Source: Apophysomyces variabilis (lineage: Eukaryota; Mucoromycota; Mucoromycetes; Mucorales; Mucoraceae). Taken from it: a stretch of DNA of 64,000 nucleotides. The stretch spans positions 223,353 to 287,352 of the forward strand of contig MZZL01000406.1 in assembly GCA_002749535.1 (NCBI GenBank), given 5' to 3'. The position numbers and the translations under genes are program-made. This document shows positions 46,346-58,258 of the stretch, one piece after another (position 1 is the stretch's first letter; each line of letters starts with the position of its first letter). The notes beneath the pieces were generated by a model. That model made no database searches. It saw nothing but the letters and a program-made list of their open reading frames with translations, and was not told the origin of the DNA.

Positions 46346-49300
46346 GATTTTCTTCATAGCCTTGACATGAAAGGACCATAGTAAAAATATGACGGGCTTG
46401 AGGAGCAATTGGATTAGACCATCCAAAGCGCTGCGCTAGTCTGGGTGTACACCTTTTGGGCTGGACAGAAAACTTGAGGCAGAATAAAGTGGTAAAAGCC
46501 AATAGTTTGACAACAGTAGCTGCAAAGAGCAGTACTTCTTACAGATAGTTGTGGGCCTTTGAAAACGGTTATACACGGATTTAGAGATGATAAGATGCAT
46601 ACCTCTTTCTTATTAGAGGCACCATAAGAAAAAAACCTTTTTTTTTGGGGGAATCATAGCACCACGGCCAAGCTTTGAACGGAATGCAGATCTGTTGAAG
46701 TGCCAGCAGAGTAAGTTGTTCATTTAAAGGAAGGCATCTTGACAGCTGACATGGAAGCAGCGAGAGATGCCATAGAAATGTCCGCAGTAAAAAAAAATGA
46801 AACAAAGGAGAAAGAAAAGAGGAATTTTGCTACAAGCGATGGCTTTTAAAGGTATGCTTGTGCTTACTGGACAGTTTCTGTTCAATTATTTTACATACGG
46901 AATGCTTTTCTTCCTTTGGTTTCCTCATGGTGATATATCCTTTTTGTTGTGAATGTCTTGCCTCTAACAAAAATATGTACGTATACTTTGACAGAAAGTA
47001 TACGCCACAGTGGCACCTCTGCACAGATCACCTTCGTCAGATCGCGTATTCAGCTCCTGAACCTTTCTCAAACATAAACCAAAAAGATATACTAACCGAT
47101 TTGATTGTTCTTCAACTGAAAAGTGTGTCCTTCCTTCTATTCACTGCTCAGAAGTTGACACTATGCACATCAGAGTTTGAGAGCTTTATTTTCCGGTATT
47201 CGGTATCCGTTACCGCTTTTTCCTTTTATGACATGGCAGTAAATTACCATGAGTGACCCACTCTACCGGGTTAAAACTTAAAAATAAGTTCGACATTTGG
47301 CATTTGTATGAAGGACTGTACTTCTTTACTTTTATTCTCTCGTTGAAAAGTAAAGAAGGAAATAATGAGAGACATTCTTTGTAGCTCATAAAGTAAGATC
47401 AAAAGAAATATCATTTCGTACTCTTTTTCTTGTTCATCAATCGCAACTGAATATCGCTCATTAACAAGTTTCCTAAAGCAGAAAGCGGTATTTTCACATG
47501 ATTTTTTTTTTGCATTGATGGCATTACGAGATAAACAAACCTTTCAGATACCGATGATTGTAAGTAAATGATCAACAGAACAGTAGAGACACGAAAAAGG
47601 GAGACTGCCCTTTTTACTCAATGAAAAGAAGTAGAACGTTTTTTTTATAAAGTCATGTAAGACACTGGTGGAGTGTGTGGCACTGGAGCAAACAAGAGAT
47701 TGACGTAGTGGCCCAAGACAGAATCATCTCTGGCGATCATACGCAATGTCAACCAAGCTCAGCTCGGAACCCGGGAATAGGGGTCAGGCTACACAAAAGA
47801 AGCATAATTGTTTTGAATCAAAGGATATGATGACCGTTCCAGAACCAAAAGAGATTACAAGTGCAAACAGAATACCGTTGGAGCGACGCATACTATTGAT
47901 TGAAATATGGTTTCTTATAGTACATGAGATAGGACAAGATAAGAAAAGGTGAATGTACAGTACCCAAACGAATGTTTATCAGTTCGCTCGATATGGGTTG
48001 ATACAGACTGTCTTTACATTGTATGCTGCTCAGACCATTGTCGTCAAAAGGGGATGGTTTCCCGCCAAAACCTTTTGGACTCTGGAACCTTTCTTTCTTT
48101 CCCTTTCTCTTTTATTACGCCAGGCGGCTTTCCCTTTGAACTTCTTTCATTTTTCTTGCTTTTTGACTAAAGTATGACAATCTGATTGTCTTTCCATCTT
48201 GATATATAGCTTCTCACCTGGCTGGCAGTAACAGTAAACAAGACTCACGGCAAGCATTATCACTTGCTGTAAATAGACTGGTAAGTTTTTTTACGCGTTA
48301 TGCATTTGTTTTAGCTTGTTCTATTTCTTGACTCTTGTCATTAACCATCTTTAACCGTAGAATATCTCATAAAATGCTCTTATACACAACTATGGTCGTA
48401 GTAAAGGTAGTTACTCTGACATAAGGAAAGTGACGGAAGATACAGTAAGGGTAGAAATAAAGGGATGGGGTGAGATGGAGTGAGGTATGCTACTGTAGAT
48501 AGATTTAGTAGATGCTTTCCTTGAGTGTGTCCCAATTGCTTTGAGATTGTGAACATTAGGAAACCCATTTGTAAATTATGAACACATTAACTAGAACACA
48601 ATAGGTGGCACTTTCTTTGTAGTGTTGTAGGTAAGTTTTGCTTATTGCTTTTTCTTCTTTTTTCTATTGGAAAGCCGCCCTGTTATGTTGGTTTTGTTTT
48701 CTTTTTCCATCCTTTTCGATAACTCCTCTCCTTATAACAATCATGCAGCACCAGTGCAGAATTCCCAGGTACAAAACAACACGTATAGTCTGATACTACT
48801 TTTTTTCCCTCCTCCTTTTTCCCTTTGCATAGGTGCTGTCTGAGTTCAGGCGCTTTGCAGGCCAGGGAAAGGGAAGCTATATTTATCTAGTAATCGAAGC
48901 GATTTGGTTCATTCTCTGTTCACTTTATGACTGTCTTGATATTTTCTTGCTCAATAAACTATTTAATCCATGGATAAGAGACATGTAACCGGTTTTCCTT
49001 CTTATTGCATGGTTAAAATACACGTTCGTTGTATATTGTTATCAAACTAAAAGATTAGGAACATTTTCTGTATCATAGATTTAGTGAAGCTTTTTAGTAT
49101 CTGCGCATTAGTTATATGAGTGTTAGAGCATCTTAGGTTTCCTTGATGAAGCAAGGACTAACATACCTGTGCGGTTTTGTGTTCTCCCTTTTTGTTCGCA
49201 ATGATGGAGTCTTTATGAATAAAATGAATACGAGCATAACATTGGGATCTTACAAGGTGGTATGAATATAAGAAGCATCGGAGATTCATCATAATAGTGC

Positions 49301-50480
49301 CATTATCGGCATTCGATCAAAAGAGGACGTTTGAGTTCCGGTAGAATGAGACGTAACCGAGACCGACGTTGAAAAGTAAGCCTTGTGTAATGTTTTCGGA
49401 ACTTACCAACTTGCAATGCAGATGAATGTTAGTGTTTAAGTTGGTCTGCGGGACATTTGTGTCCTACTTCTACCCTAAAGATCAAAGTGAGTCCAAAGAG
49501 AATCTACGCTATCGACTGCCTGAAAAACTAAATTTTGCCTGTGCTGGCCCAACATATCGCGGAGGCAAGCGCGTAAGATTTTAGAATATCTATGGACAGA
49601 CCATGTAAATCTACCCGACACCATCCTGGAATGCTCTAGACCACACTTTTAGTAACAGACAATGACAACTTAGGTATTTGCTCGCTTAACATGCAGTGGA
49701 AGTGACATCGCTCATACAGTGTAAGATAGCAGGTAAAAAGAAGGAAGCACAGAGAGATAAAACAGCAACCCAAGCCTGGATGACTTGTATAGAAAAGACT
49801 GTCTTCAAGGAATTAGACGAAAGCATGTATTTGCAGCTTTTATTGATGGGTCATCAGCAAGGTACTTATAATACAAGCATCCATTTACATAGATTGACAG
49901 TTTGTAGCGTAAGAATGCGCCCATATTAAATAGAAATAGGGAATGGAATGAAAACGGATATCTTCACTCAAGTATTCTTTATTATAGACTAGCTTATATA
50001 TAGCTTAACCGACGCGGACATCTTCCTCAGCTAATGTAAGTTGCGAGAGTACAACAGCAATGCTCAACTCATCGGTTCTTGTCTTTCTGCTCCATTAATG
50101 AACATTGTCAGTAAGGCAATAAGATGATGCTTTATATTGTTATATTAGACCTGAACAAGATATTGAATTATGCACGGTAAAAGCACGGCTTTTTTACCTT
50201 CAACGAGTATTCTGTTACAGTAATATACTAGCGAGAAATTTACCACTTTTAGTGCAAAGATTAGTCATTTGCTGGCGCAAAAGTAGCCTTGGGAGTGGCG
50301 CAGATTACCTTGCAAGATACAAGTTTCTCAGCGTTGGTTCGCAAACGCATTAACCAGCGGTATGACCTATCAAATGATTATCGTCCATCCACTTTCACTC
50401 AGTTTCAGCCGCCGCCCGTGACTCTGAGCCTGAAGTAAACGCCCTCTCGCAGTTTACTAACCCGATTTCGGTCCTTAACA
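46346..50480. other. Gene-poor 4 kb interval
   Basis: Open frames of up to 132 codons (46858-47256, plus strand) occur but have no recognisable domain. A 13-bp inverted repeat lies at 47321-47358. Several T-rich tracts are present. No spliced gene model could be built on either strand. The 400 bp before 50481 should hold the lectin promoter. Confidence 0.45.
47321..47358. repeat. 13-bp inverted repeat (stem-loop)
   Basis: CTTCTTTACTTTT at 47321-47333 pairs perfectly with AAAAGTAAAGAAG at 47346-47358 across a 12-nt loop. No T-run or gene end sits next to it that would explain it as a terminator. Confidence 0.85.
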
Positions 50481-51967
50481 ATGTTTCCACCTGGCTACTT
50501 TTACATCCTTTCGAATAAACATGGATTTGCACTAGATGTGTACGATGGACAGACAAAGGTAAGTAATTGCCATTTTCGTTGGCATCAGTCCATGTGTTTA
50601 CAAGATTTGGTACAGGAAGATGCCAACATCATTGTTTGGCCACAAAAGTTTCAAGACAGCGATAATCAGTAAATATATCTCGTTATACAAATAAGGATTG
50701 CTTACTCTATTCTGAAGATTATGGACATTTGATAATGGTCGTATTGTGAATAAGAAGTCTGGTCATGGTGAGTTGGAACGGTTGGATACGTGAAAGCAGA
50801 GATATTTATTATGAGTCGATGCAATTTAGTATTAGATATCCGGTCAAGTAAGGAAAAAAAACACGATAACAACATGTATAAACCCATTATCAGGCGCTTT
50901 CAAGAAAGATAAAGTGATTGTACAGAACAAACGAAAAGAAAGCAGCCAATCGCAAGAGGTACGTACTTAGCCCATTAGGATCCATTCGCGTTTACCAAAA
51001 CGATACGGCAAACTATTGTAGTGGATATATGACCGTGGATCCATTTGCTCTAAAGTATATCCAAGCATGGTTTTGGATATTAAGGTAGACTACGAGGAGG
51101 TTTGTCAGGCAACTGAGCGGATTTCTTTATGGATAGGGTGATAGTGAGAAGGGAGGTGCTCAGGTTCTCCTGTATAAACGCAAGGAAACCGACAACATGA
51201 ACCAGCTGTGGTATTTTGAACCATATCATCAGTTTGAACATGCTCTTAATATGGCCACCACATCCATCCCGCTGCATAAGAAAGAAAGCTTTGGTCAGCC
51301 GCGATTGGGCTATGGTGCTGAAGTGGGCGTACCACCAGAACTGACTAAATTACCAGACAATATTAAAGTAGTTGGCGTCGGATCAAACGTAGATACAACA
51401 CCGTCTCCAGCGCAGGCCCCAATTTCGGGTTACCCTGCGCCATCGCATACGCAGCCGGGACTACAGCCTCAAGCAACACATCCTACACCATCACAGTCAG
51501 TGCCAACCTCATCTTATCCACCACCACTTCCAAAGCCACAGCAAAGCCCAATTGCAAACAGTGGGCCAACCCTAGGTTATCCCCCTGCACCGTCGCCCAA
51601 TTCCTCGACTGGTTATAGCAATGTTGCTGGGTATCCTCCCGTACAGTTGCCAAACCCCTCGGCCGGTTATGGCAGCACTACGGGATATCCTCCACCACCA
51701 CCGTCCCAATATCCGACAGGCTACGATTATCCTTCCTCATCACCACAACCGGCTGGTATGCACAACCAGAGCTTTCCCGGAGAAGGATATCCTCCTGCAC
51801 CTCAACCTGGCTATCCGCCCCAACAACATCATGTTGGTGGATTTTATCGCCCCCCGCAACCACAACAGCCTAATATCCCACCAATGTCTATGCCAGGAAG
51901 TGGGCCAGCGCAAGGTAGCCATGGCTATGGCAGCTATCATGGCGGTTATCCTCCACCTTCTTATTAA
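50481..51967 (+). CDS. Ricin-B-type beta-trefoil lectin with GYPP-rich tail
   Basis: Predicted carbohydrate-binding protein. Seven exons (50481-50558, 50616-50668, 50718-50767, 50797-50847, 50894-50958, 51022-51084, 51137-51967) join to 397 codons in phase. The first 145 or so residues form a beta-trefoil with repeated L/F-A-L-D-V/I and NQLW-type motifs: GFALDVYDG, NIIVWPQK, DNQLWTFDNGRIVNKKSG, LVLDIRSSA, KVIVQNKRKE, MVLDIKGDSEKGGAQVLLYK and MNQLWYFEP. These mark lectin (QxW) repeats. The remaining 250 residues are P/G/Y/Q/S-rich with many GYPP units (ATGYPPPPPSQYPTGYDY and similar), a flexible disordered tail. No signal peptide is seen, so it is probably intracellular, as in other fungal trefoil lectins that act in defence. 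The start is the first ATG and gives an immediate trefoil strand (PPGYFYILSNKHG). Confidence 0.88.
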
Positions 51968-53220
51968 ATTGTATCTATGTGTCCGATGTACTTTGCAAAT
52001 ACAAGATAAAGTAATTTTAGGCGATCATATTTTTATTCACTACATCCATAGAAATCGAATGCTTTATAGGCATGGTGCAGAGCTACAATTCCTGCTAATC
52101 TTAAAATATCTTCGGTCAGTGACTAATACTGTCAGTATCGAACTGCAGATTGTGGTTCTGGTTATAATACGTCTGTGAAAGCATATTGATTACGAGTCTA
52201 TTTGCTAAACTATAACAGGTTATCAAAGCTATTGCCTCCTAGTGCAACAATGTCACCGTTGTACCATCTTATCATGTATAATGCGTTGCAAAGGTTGTCT
52301 TTCACGACCATGAATAATCAAATGTTTTATTTTGCCAAAATTTTAAACTAGGAATACCAGGAGAACTACAAATATTGTTATTGATCCCATACTCTTTCTT
52401 GAAAGTTTATGTATCGACGATGAAAGGATGGTATGAATGGAGTGGTACTCTGATTTAGCTTATCGAATAACATTTTGTGTTTGAATAGTTGATTTTGTTT
52501 TTTTTCTTTTTACTTGCAGTATAAAATACTGTATGTGGTAAGTTACCGTGGATCTCTGTCAATTTTTGCACAGATGCAGGAGGCTTTGTTCTATAAGCAT
52601 GACATAGCCACTTCCACGTTTATCCTTTCCACCATATTTTTGTGTCCGGGATGAGGGGCTGTGCAAAGATTGATCGTACCTTTAAACATTATAAATCCAC
52701 TTTAAAAGGATAGGAGATATGGTTGACGTTAGAATTTTCCCATGGAATTAATGCAGATATGTACACTAAACTAAGGACTCCTTGGCTTCTTCCCACATAA
52801 ATTTTTTGGAGCTATTAAAAGAATGAAGCTCCCCTTTGAAGCGTCCCCTGTCGTAGGAAGTGGTCACATTTCCTGCTTATGTCAGCGCATGCAATACAGC
52901 TCAGTAAGCAACGCACTGTAACCATAGACGCGCGAAACAGTTTGAAAGTGTAACTCGCTCTCAGTTTTTTTTTTCTTTGCTGCATAGCAATTTAACGACT
53001 GCCCATAAAAGGAAAACCAGCAAAGGCTTCAGCCCAAAATCGGACTTGATCTTGTGGATATGCAGGACAAAGTTTGCCACGTTCCACGTGGCGAATCAAA
53101 TAAACGTTACACATCTAGCCGCGAGGTTGTTTGCTTAGTTGACGTGGGATCCAGCCCCAGACAGTGCAAGTTTTATTTCTTTTAAGTATATAGATAACTT
53201 TGCTTCTAAGCGGTAGTTGA
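51968..53220. other. Intergenic region between converging genes
   Basis: About 1.25 kb, AT-rich, holding the 3' ends of the lectin and kelch-BTB genes. No feature with support; one open frame of about 185 codons over 51621-52178 is a shadow of the lectin's repetitive tail. Confidence 0.45.
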
Positions 53221-55419
53221 TCAATTATATGTATTCAACAAATGAGGCGTTCTATATTCAACGGGGCGCCATTTAGACCGCGAGGGTGGGCTGCCCATTG
53301 CTGGTTTGTTTGATTTCTTTTTGGAAGAAGTAGGGAGCCAGAAAGTGGGACCAGACCGGAGTTGCTTGTTGGGCAGCTCTAAGTGTTGAGAGGTTGTCGG
53401 AGTCTTGATGCTAGATGCGGCAGAAGAGGATACTGAAAAGGATCGTCCAGGATCCGACTCAGTATGAATGGAAGAAGACAACGACTGCGACGGGCTCAAC
53501 GCAGTGTGGTCGTAAGTGGGCGATGTTCCGAAATTCCTCTGGGATAATGGTGTTGAGAGATGTGCGCTATCGTTATCGATATGGTCCAGATTTATATCAT
53601 ACTGCTGCAATAATTTAGATAAAGGTTGATGAGGCGATGCAGTAGTTGCATTGGATCGGACCGTGCCATAGGTTTCGATGTGTTGATGTGGTGTTAACGG
53701 TCTATCTGTATGTAATAATCTATGAGGAGGCTGCTGCTGCTGCTGCTGCTGTTGTTGTTGTTGTTGTTGCTGTTGCTTGCGTTGCAACATCTTCTTTGCA
53801 TTGATTAAGACTCGAAGAGCGCGGATCTGAAGCGAGAGACAGTTGGATAGAGCTGCAGTTTCGTAGATCATCGATGCAGTGGACATGTTGAGCATCTGAT
53901 GCAGTGCATGCACTGTCAATTCCTTGAGGCGACCGATACCAAATAGATCGGCAAGGAGTAGCAAACGTGATAAAATCTGCGGTTGGTGTTGCTGGGCTGT
54001 TAAAAGGTGATCAGTGTAGATAAATTGAAGAAAGGCGATTAAAACGGCGTGTGTATCGGGGAATGTCAGCTGGTGTGATGTTTCGATTGTTGGATCGACG
54101 TTTTCGGGGGAGCAGAGGGGTCGTAAGATCTTTCGGACGGATGGCCATCGTTGGGCAAGAACAGCAGAGTTAACGGGTATGGATTGATGGTCTGTAGTGA
54201 CAATTGTTAAGTCGCATAGCGACGCATCGTTGAGAATAGAGAGACCTAGGCCTTGAGCTGCTGCGCCATAGGATGTAGCTGGTGCTCGGTAGATGCCAAA
54301 GGCCTCTGTATCCACGCTGACTACATATTCGTAACTGACCAGTCTGTGTGTGTAGTCTTCTTGGATTGAACGATGAGGGTTTCCGAACACAAGGAATCGA
54401 TTTGTCATCTCACAAAGTGCCCCACGAAGCCAGGAACCCTTAGTTAGTGCGGGACCCGCATCGACACGCGTCCATGCCATGGTGACCAAGTTAAGCGCCC
54501 ATATGTGAAACTGGTTTACAGTTGATGTGATGCAAGGGCCTGCCACGATCATAAATTGCCCGCATATGTACGAGGTCGGAAAGCGTAAGTGGGGGGGCAC
54601 AACATTGCCTAAAAATTGATTGGACCGATCAACGACATCAACCGAATTATCGGAAGACATATTCAGTACATGCAGCTGCCGCGGTCGATCCTCTACATTG
54701 TAGTTTGAATACATATAAACTGCTGATGGTGCTTTTATCGGAGACGATTCTTCATCCTCCTCTGGTAAAAGGAACCCCGAACTCGTCACGTCAGTAACGG
54801 TGGGCGGAGTTGGGGCTAAAGGTGTGACAGCCACAGCGGCGGATCGATAGGCACCGTAAAACGAACGAGTAGGAAACGAACGACTCCATTTCTGCTTGTC
54901 ACAATCAAAGACATTGACCTCTGCAATATATTCGTTATTAATATCTTGACCTCCGATGATAACCAGATTGTTCTCAGTAATGCTCGACAAGTGAGCATAG
55001 CGCGCTAACGGAAGGTTCGCTGCCGAAGTGGGGTATTCCCAGAAAAGGCCATCCTTGTCCGCAATATTCAATACAAATAGATCGCCAAGTGCCTGAAGAC
55101 CATTTGATGTAGATTTGCTGCAACTCATACCTCCGAAGAAATAGATTCGATGGTTGTGATGATCAGCTGAATGAAAATAACGTGGAATTGGCTGTTCGTT
55201 CTTTGGTGTCACACATCTCCAAGTATACGTTTTCAGTGAGAGTACAAATAACTTGTTGGATATCTGCCGTGAAGCCTTCAGTCTGCCTCCGAACAGGTAT
55301 AGATTGTTGCCTACGACTGTAGTAGATGCGCCTATAAGATGTGGCGGCACGTCTCCCTGTGTCTTATGGAATCTCGTAGTGAGGTCAGCAATCGACTGCG
55401 TTGCTGGAGCTGGGACCAT
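53221..55419 (-). CDS. Kelch-repeat and BTB-domain protein with polyglutamine
   Basis: A 732-aa single-exon frame. The N-terminal half carries kelch repeats with the typical GG and W residues (LYLFGGRLKA, IYFFGGMSCS, LVIIGGQDIN), so a beta-propeller, with a partly degenerate last third. A BTB domain follows at about residues 395-500 (DASLCDLTIVTTDHQSIPVN, FLQFIYTDHLL, LLADLFGIGRLKELTVHAL), then a glutamine run of about 15 coded by CAG/CAA at 53728-53775 and a long Ser/Pro/Gln disordered tail. Kelch-then-BTB order is that of fission-yeast Ral2 and animal LZTR1, linked to Ras regulation and Cullin-3 ligases; that role here is inference. The frame stays open 55 codons upstream, but that part is F-rich and ends in TTATAG just before the ATG, a likely 5' UTR intron acceptor, so MVPAPATQ is the probable start. 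Confidence 0.87.
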   Translation of the reverse strand: MVPAPATQSIADLTTRFHKTQGDVPPHLIGASTTVVGNNLYLFGGRLKASRQISNKLFVLSLKTYTWRCVTPKNEQPIPRYFHSADHHNHRIYFFGGMSCSKSTSNGLQALGDLFVLNIADKDGLFWEYPTSAANLPLARYAHLSSITENNLVIIGGQDINNEYIAEVNVFDCDKQKWSRSFPTRSFYGAYRSAAVAVTPLAPTPPTVTDVTSSGFLLPEEDEESSPIKAPSAVYMYSNYNVEDRPRQLHVLNMSSDNSVDVVDRSNQFLGNVVPPHLRFPTSYICGQFMIVAGPCITSTVNQFHIWALNLVTMAWTRVDAGPALTKGSWLRGALCEMTNRFLVFGNPHRSIQEDYTHRLVSYEYVVSVDTEAFGIYRAPATSYGAAAQGLGLSILNDASLCDLTIVTTDHQSIPVNSAVLAQRWPSVRKILRPLCSPENVDPTIETSHQLTFPDTHAVLIAFLQFIYTDHLLTAQQHQPQILSRLLLLADLFGIGRLKELTVHALHQMLNMSTASMIYETAALSNCLSLQIRALRVLINAKKMLQRKQQQQQQQQQQQQQQQPPHRLLHTDRPLTPHQHIETYGTVRSNATTASPHQPLSKLLQQYDINLDHIDNDSAHLSTPLSQRNFGTSPTYDHTALSPSQSLSSSIHTESDPGRSFSVSSSAASSIKTPTTSQHLELPNKQLRSGPTFWLPTSSKKKSNKPAMGSPPSRSKWRPVEYRTPHLLNTYN
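53728..53775 (-). repeat. CAG/CAA polyglutamine microsatellite
   Basis: On the plus strand a run of CTG repeats passes into GTT repeats; on the coding strand it encodes uninterrupted glutamine inside the kelch-BTB gene. Length variation between strains would be expected. Confidence 0.85.
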
Positions 55420-56273
55420 TCTATAATTTGAAAAGAGGTGAAAGAGCGAAATAAACAAAAAGTGTGGGAATAAAAGAAGGACGAAAACGAAAGAGCGGTA
55501 ATAGAAAAAAAAAGCCCAAAACGTTGAAGGGTCCTCTACTATAAAAGGCTTGGTAGAGGATGAACAAAATTGGTATTGTTGCATTAGGTGTCACAACGAA
55601 AAGGTTCTAGTATGATGCACTGAACTCCGGGTTGGACTCAGAAACGAAGAAAAAGAGGAAGCCGACTATCTTCTATCATTCATCTATATCTTGTTTTCTC
55701 GTGATACACCCATATGCAGATCTATCAAACAAAAGATATTCACAATTAACTGCTATAATGACCGGATGGTGGTACAAATTTAAAGAGAACAACCATTGCC
55801 ACACATTGCTTAGATATGCAATACGACTTTTCTCGGCACCTTAATCAGGCCACTGGACTTAACAGACTTCATTTTCTACCGTTGTATGACCTTGAAAAGG
55901 AGAAAATGTGGTTAAGTATACACATATTCTCATCAGAAGTACCTATATCATAATACACTAAAAATGCATAAAATGATTCGCTACAGAATATTCCTTAAAA
56001 GATAAACTATAAGTCATATATATCAATCTTTACCAAGATAGGATGTCTTACTGAGAGCCATGACGTCTAAACATAATTATACCTGTCAATTTGTTTCCCT
56101 AGACCCCTAAAGCGTCTACTTTTGCTAAAAATCCAGATCAATCCTATACACATAGTGGTCCCAGATAAAGGTTCACTGCGCACGGTGGAATAGTGTTGGG
56201 ATCGATCCTAAGCACAATAGCGATCTTGATCTCTCTTCCCCTTTTTCAGGAACCTGTCTCGTTAGGTCTCTAG
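55420..56273. other. Intergenic region
   Basis: Contains the kelch-BTB promoter and 5' UTR (T-rich, with a likely UTR intron acceptor at 55420) and the 3' end of the RING gene. No further gene seen. Confidence 0.45.
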
Positions 56274-57072
56274 TCATAGATCTTCTTGTTCCACTGTCTT
56301 TGAAAAGAGCAAAAAAGAGGATGAGATAATTGTATCTACTTCGTATATAATATGCACCTTTTTCATAGAAGCTACCTCTGAAGACATAACAGTAAGTTGC
56401 TGTCGATAGTACACCAATTGTTCACTGATATCTGCTATGACCTCTTCCTGTTTCGCTATCTTCTGCTTCGCCGCCTGGATATCTTGTTTCAATTTTTGCT
56501 GTATGTCTGACTTCTGGCTGATCATTTTAGGGGCAGTTAACTTTCTCACTTGATGCTTGGTAGTTGGTTGGCTATGGGGGGGTATCCGGCTTAGTTTACC
56601 CTATACATCTGTGTATTCGGTCTCTTGTTTACCCGCAAACGGGACATTTGGCTTTGATTTCCACGTTATCCATCGATAGTTTGAGCTTAACTCCCTGACG
56701 AGTCGCCCTTGCAATGCCTCGTAAGATGCAGCTACAAAATTTCCCTTGTTTAGAGTTGGCCGAGCTTGATCGCACAGAGAGTCACCTGTAGCCAAAGAGA
56801 TGCCCACATTTTAAGCTGGCAATTTGATGAGGCCCTCCTACTGTCCAAGGTTCATTGCATAAGGAGCAAATGTACGTTTCTTCGGTAGCTTTTTCCTCAT
56901 TTTCTTCCTCTGATTCACATTGCTGCTGTTGTTTCCGTTGAATGTCTCGTCTCACGAAGGTTTGCTGCTGAAAATCATCGTCATTGTCATCGACGTCTTG
57001 GCTATTCTGTTGTTGTGGGAACGAACCAAGTGCATTAGGGTGAGAATGAGTAGTTGACGATTGATCACTCAT
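56274..57072 (-). CDS. RFWD3-like RING-finger protein, short form without WD40 domain
   Basis: Predicted E3 ubiquitin ligase. Four exons (56786-57072, 56633-56731, 56358-56589, 56274-56297) join to 214 codons in phase. An acidic, Q-rich N-terminus precedes a C3HC4 RING whose first half (CSLCNEPWTVGGPHQIASLK, then CGHLFGY) closely follows RFWD3, the vertebrate ligase that ubiquitinates RPA and RAD51 during replication-fork and crosslink repair. The second half closes with KCPVCG. A basic linker and a coiled coil (QKLKQDIQAAKQKIAKQEEV) follow, as in RFWD3. Vertebrate RFWD3 continues for about 400 more residues with WD40 repeats; here the protein ends at VEQEDL with a stop, and no WD40 coding sequence was seen downstream. 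The RING is split by two introns, one right after GY. The first ATG is used. Confidence 0.82.
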
Positions 57073-58258
57073 CGATCGTGCAGCTCAACCATGAAAACCA
57101 AAGTAAATAGAGATTTGTTCTCCGAAATCGTACCTTTGTTTTTACGTTGCGATGAATTACAAGTGAACGCCAGTTAATAACCACCCACATGCGCTCAGTA
57201 GAACATAATAGATCATGTCATAGGCCATATATATTGTCAGTTTCCAAAAATCCAGCAGTTTAGGTTAGGTTTCGACGCGTCCACAACGTGAAAAGACAAG
57301 ATAACTCTTTCATAACCTTAAGACATTGTTCCTGATGTGTGTGTGCTTGATAATGACGTGATAAAGTACAATAACCGGTGTAAGCAGCTGCAATCGACTT
57401 ACGCTTGTTGCTATGAGTGCAGCTTAAAAACGGTCTGTTGCAAACCAGTAAACAAACATCAAAAGAATACCGCTTGTTAAAAAGTAACGAAGGATTAATA
57501 TGTCAGGAACGTACTCTTTCTGCACAAGCGAACCGAAACGGGATATGGGACGTTCGTATTCAGCAGATTCCAGTAGCAAACCTTTTACTTCCCGTCAAAA
57601 GATTGCCAATACCGCGATGCATATAGCGTATGGTGTCTCTAACCATATCCTACTGAATCTGCAAATGATAAATATGCAGGCTTAAAAAATCCTTTATATC
57701 ATAAAGGAAGGGTAGTCAAATCTTACGTTTGATATCGGCAGTATAACAAATCTCCAGCAATCGTACGTCACTATACCAGAGTTCGTCGCTCGCTTATAAG
57801 CAATATCAAATTAGCTATGCATTGTTTCCTTGCCCCGCTTTGTCAGCAAGAAAATACTGACGGAAAGGAAAGACTATCTCAGAATTCCCAAAGTCTCTAG
57901 AAGTCTCAATTGGCCAACCTACGTACACGGCCACGCATGATTAATGTGCAACTTGTTGCTGTAAGATTAGGTTGAGAAAATTATCATGTAGTTTTTCCCT
58001 TTCCTAGCGTCCAACTCGCCATGTGAATGACATGAATACGCAACATTGATTTTAGCCACACGGGCCCAGAATTTTTTTATGTTGCTTCCCGTTACAATCT
58101 CCGGGTGCAACGGGAAGCGCTAATCAATGAACATTTTAACTGCGTCGATATGCTTTCTTTCTTCGGACAAAAAACCATTGCTGATCATCTTCAGTACGTT
58201 TTCTTGCAACGCATTTTTTTGGAAGAAAGAAAAATTACGTAGTCCAGTCATCATCCGG
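57073..58258. other. Intergenic region
   Basis: About 1.2 kb, including the RING gene promoter. A short inverted pair CTTCCCGTTACAATCTCCGG / GCAACGGGAAG lies near 58086-58118. No coding frame has support. Confidence 0.45.

Noticed and set aside
45613..46381. Long plus-strand frames running through the N gap with poly-F sequence
   Set aside because: Artefact of N bases and T-runs; no protein signal outside the repeats.
46858..47256. 132-codon plus-strand frame
   Set aside because: No domain, no splice context and non-coding-like composition.
51621..52178. 185-codon frame overlapping the lectin tail
   Set aside because: A shifted reading of the GYPP repeat that then runs into the 3' flank.
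55420..55584. F-rich 55-codon N-terminal extension of the kelch-BTB frame
   Set aside because: Non-conserved composition and a TTATAG acceptor-like sequence right before the second ATG point to 5' UTR.
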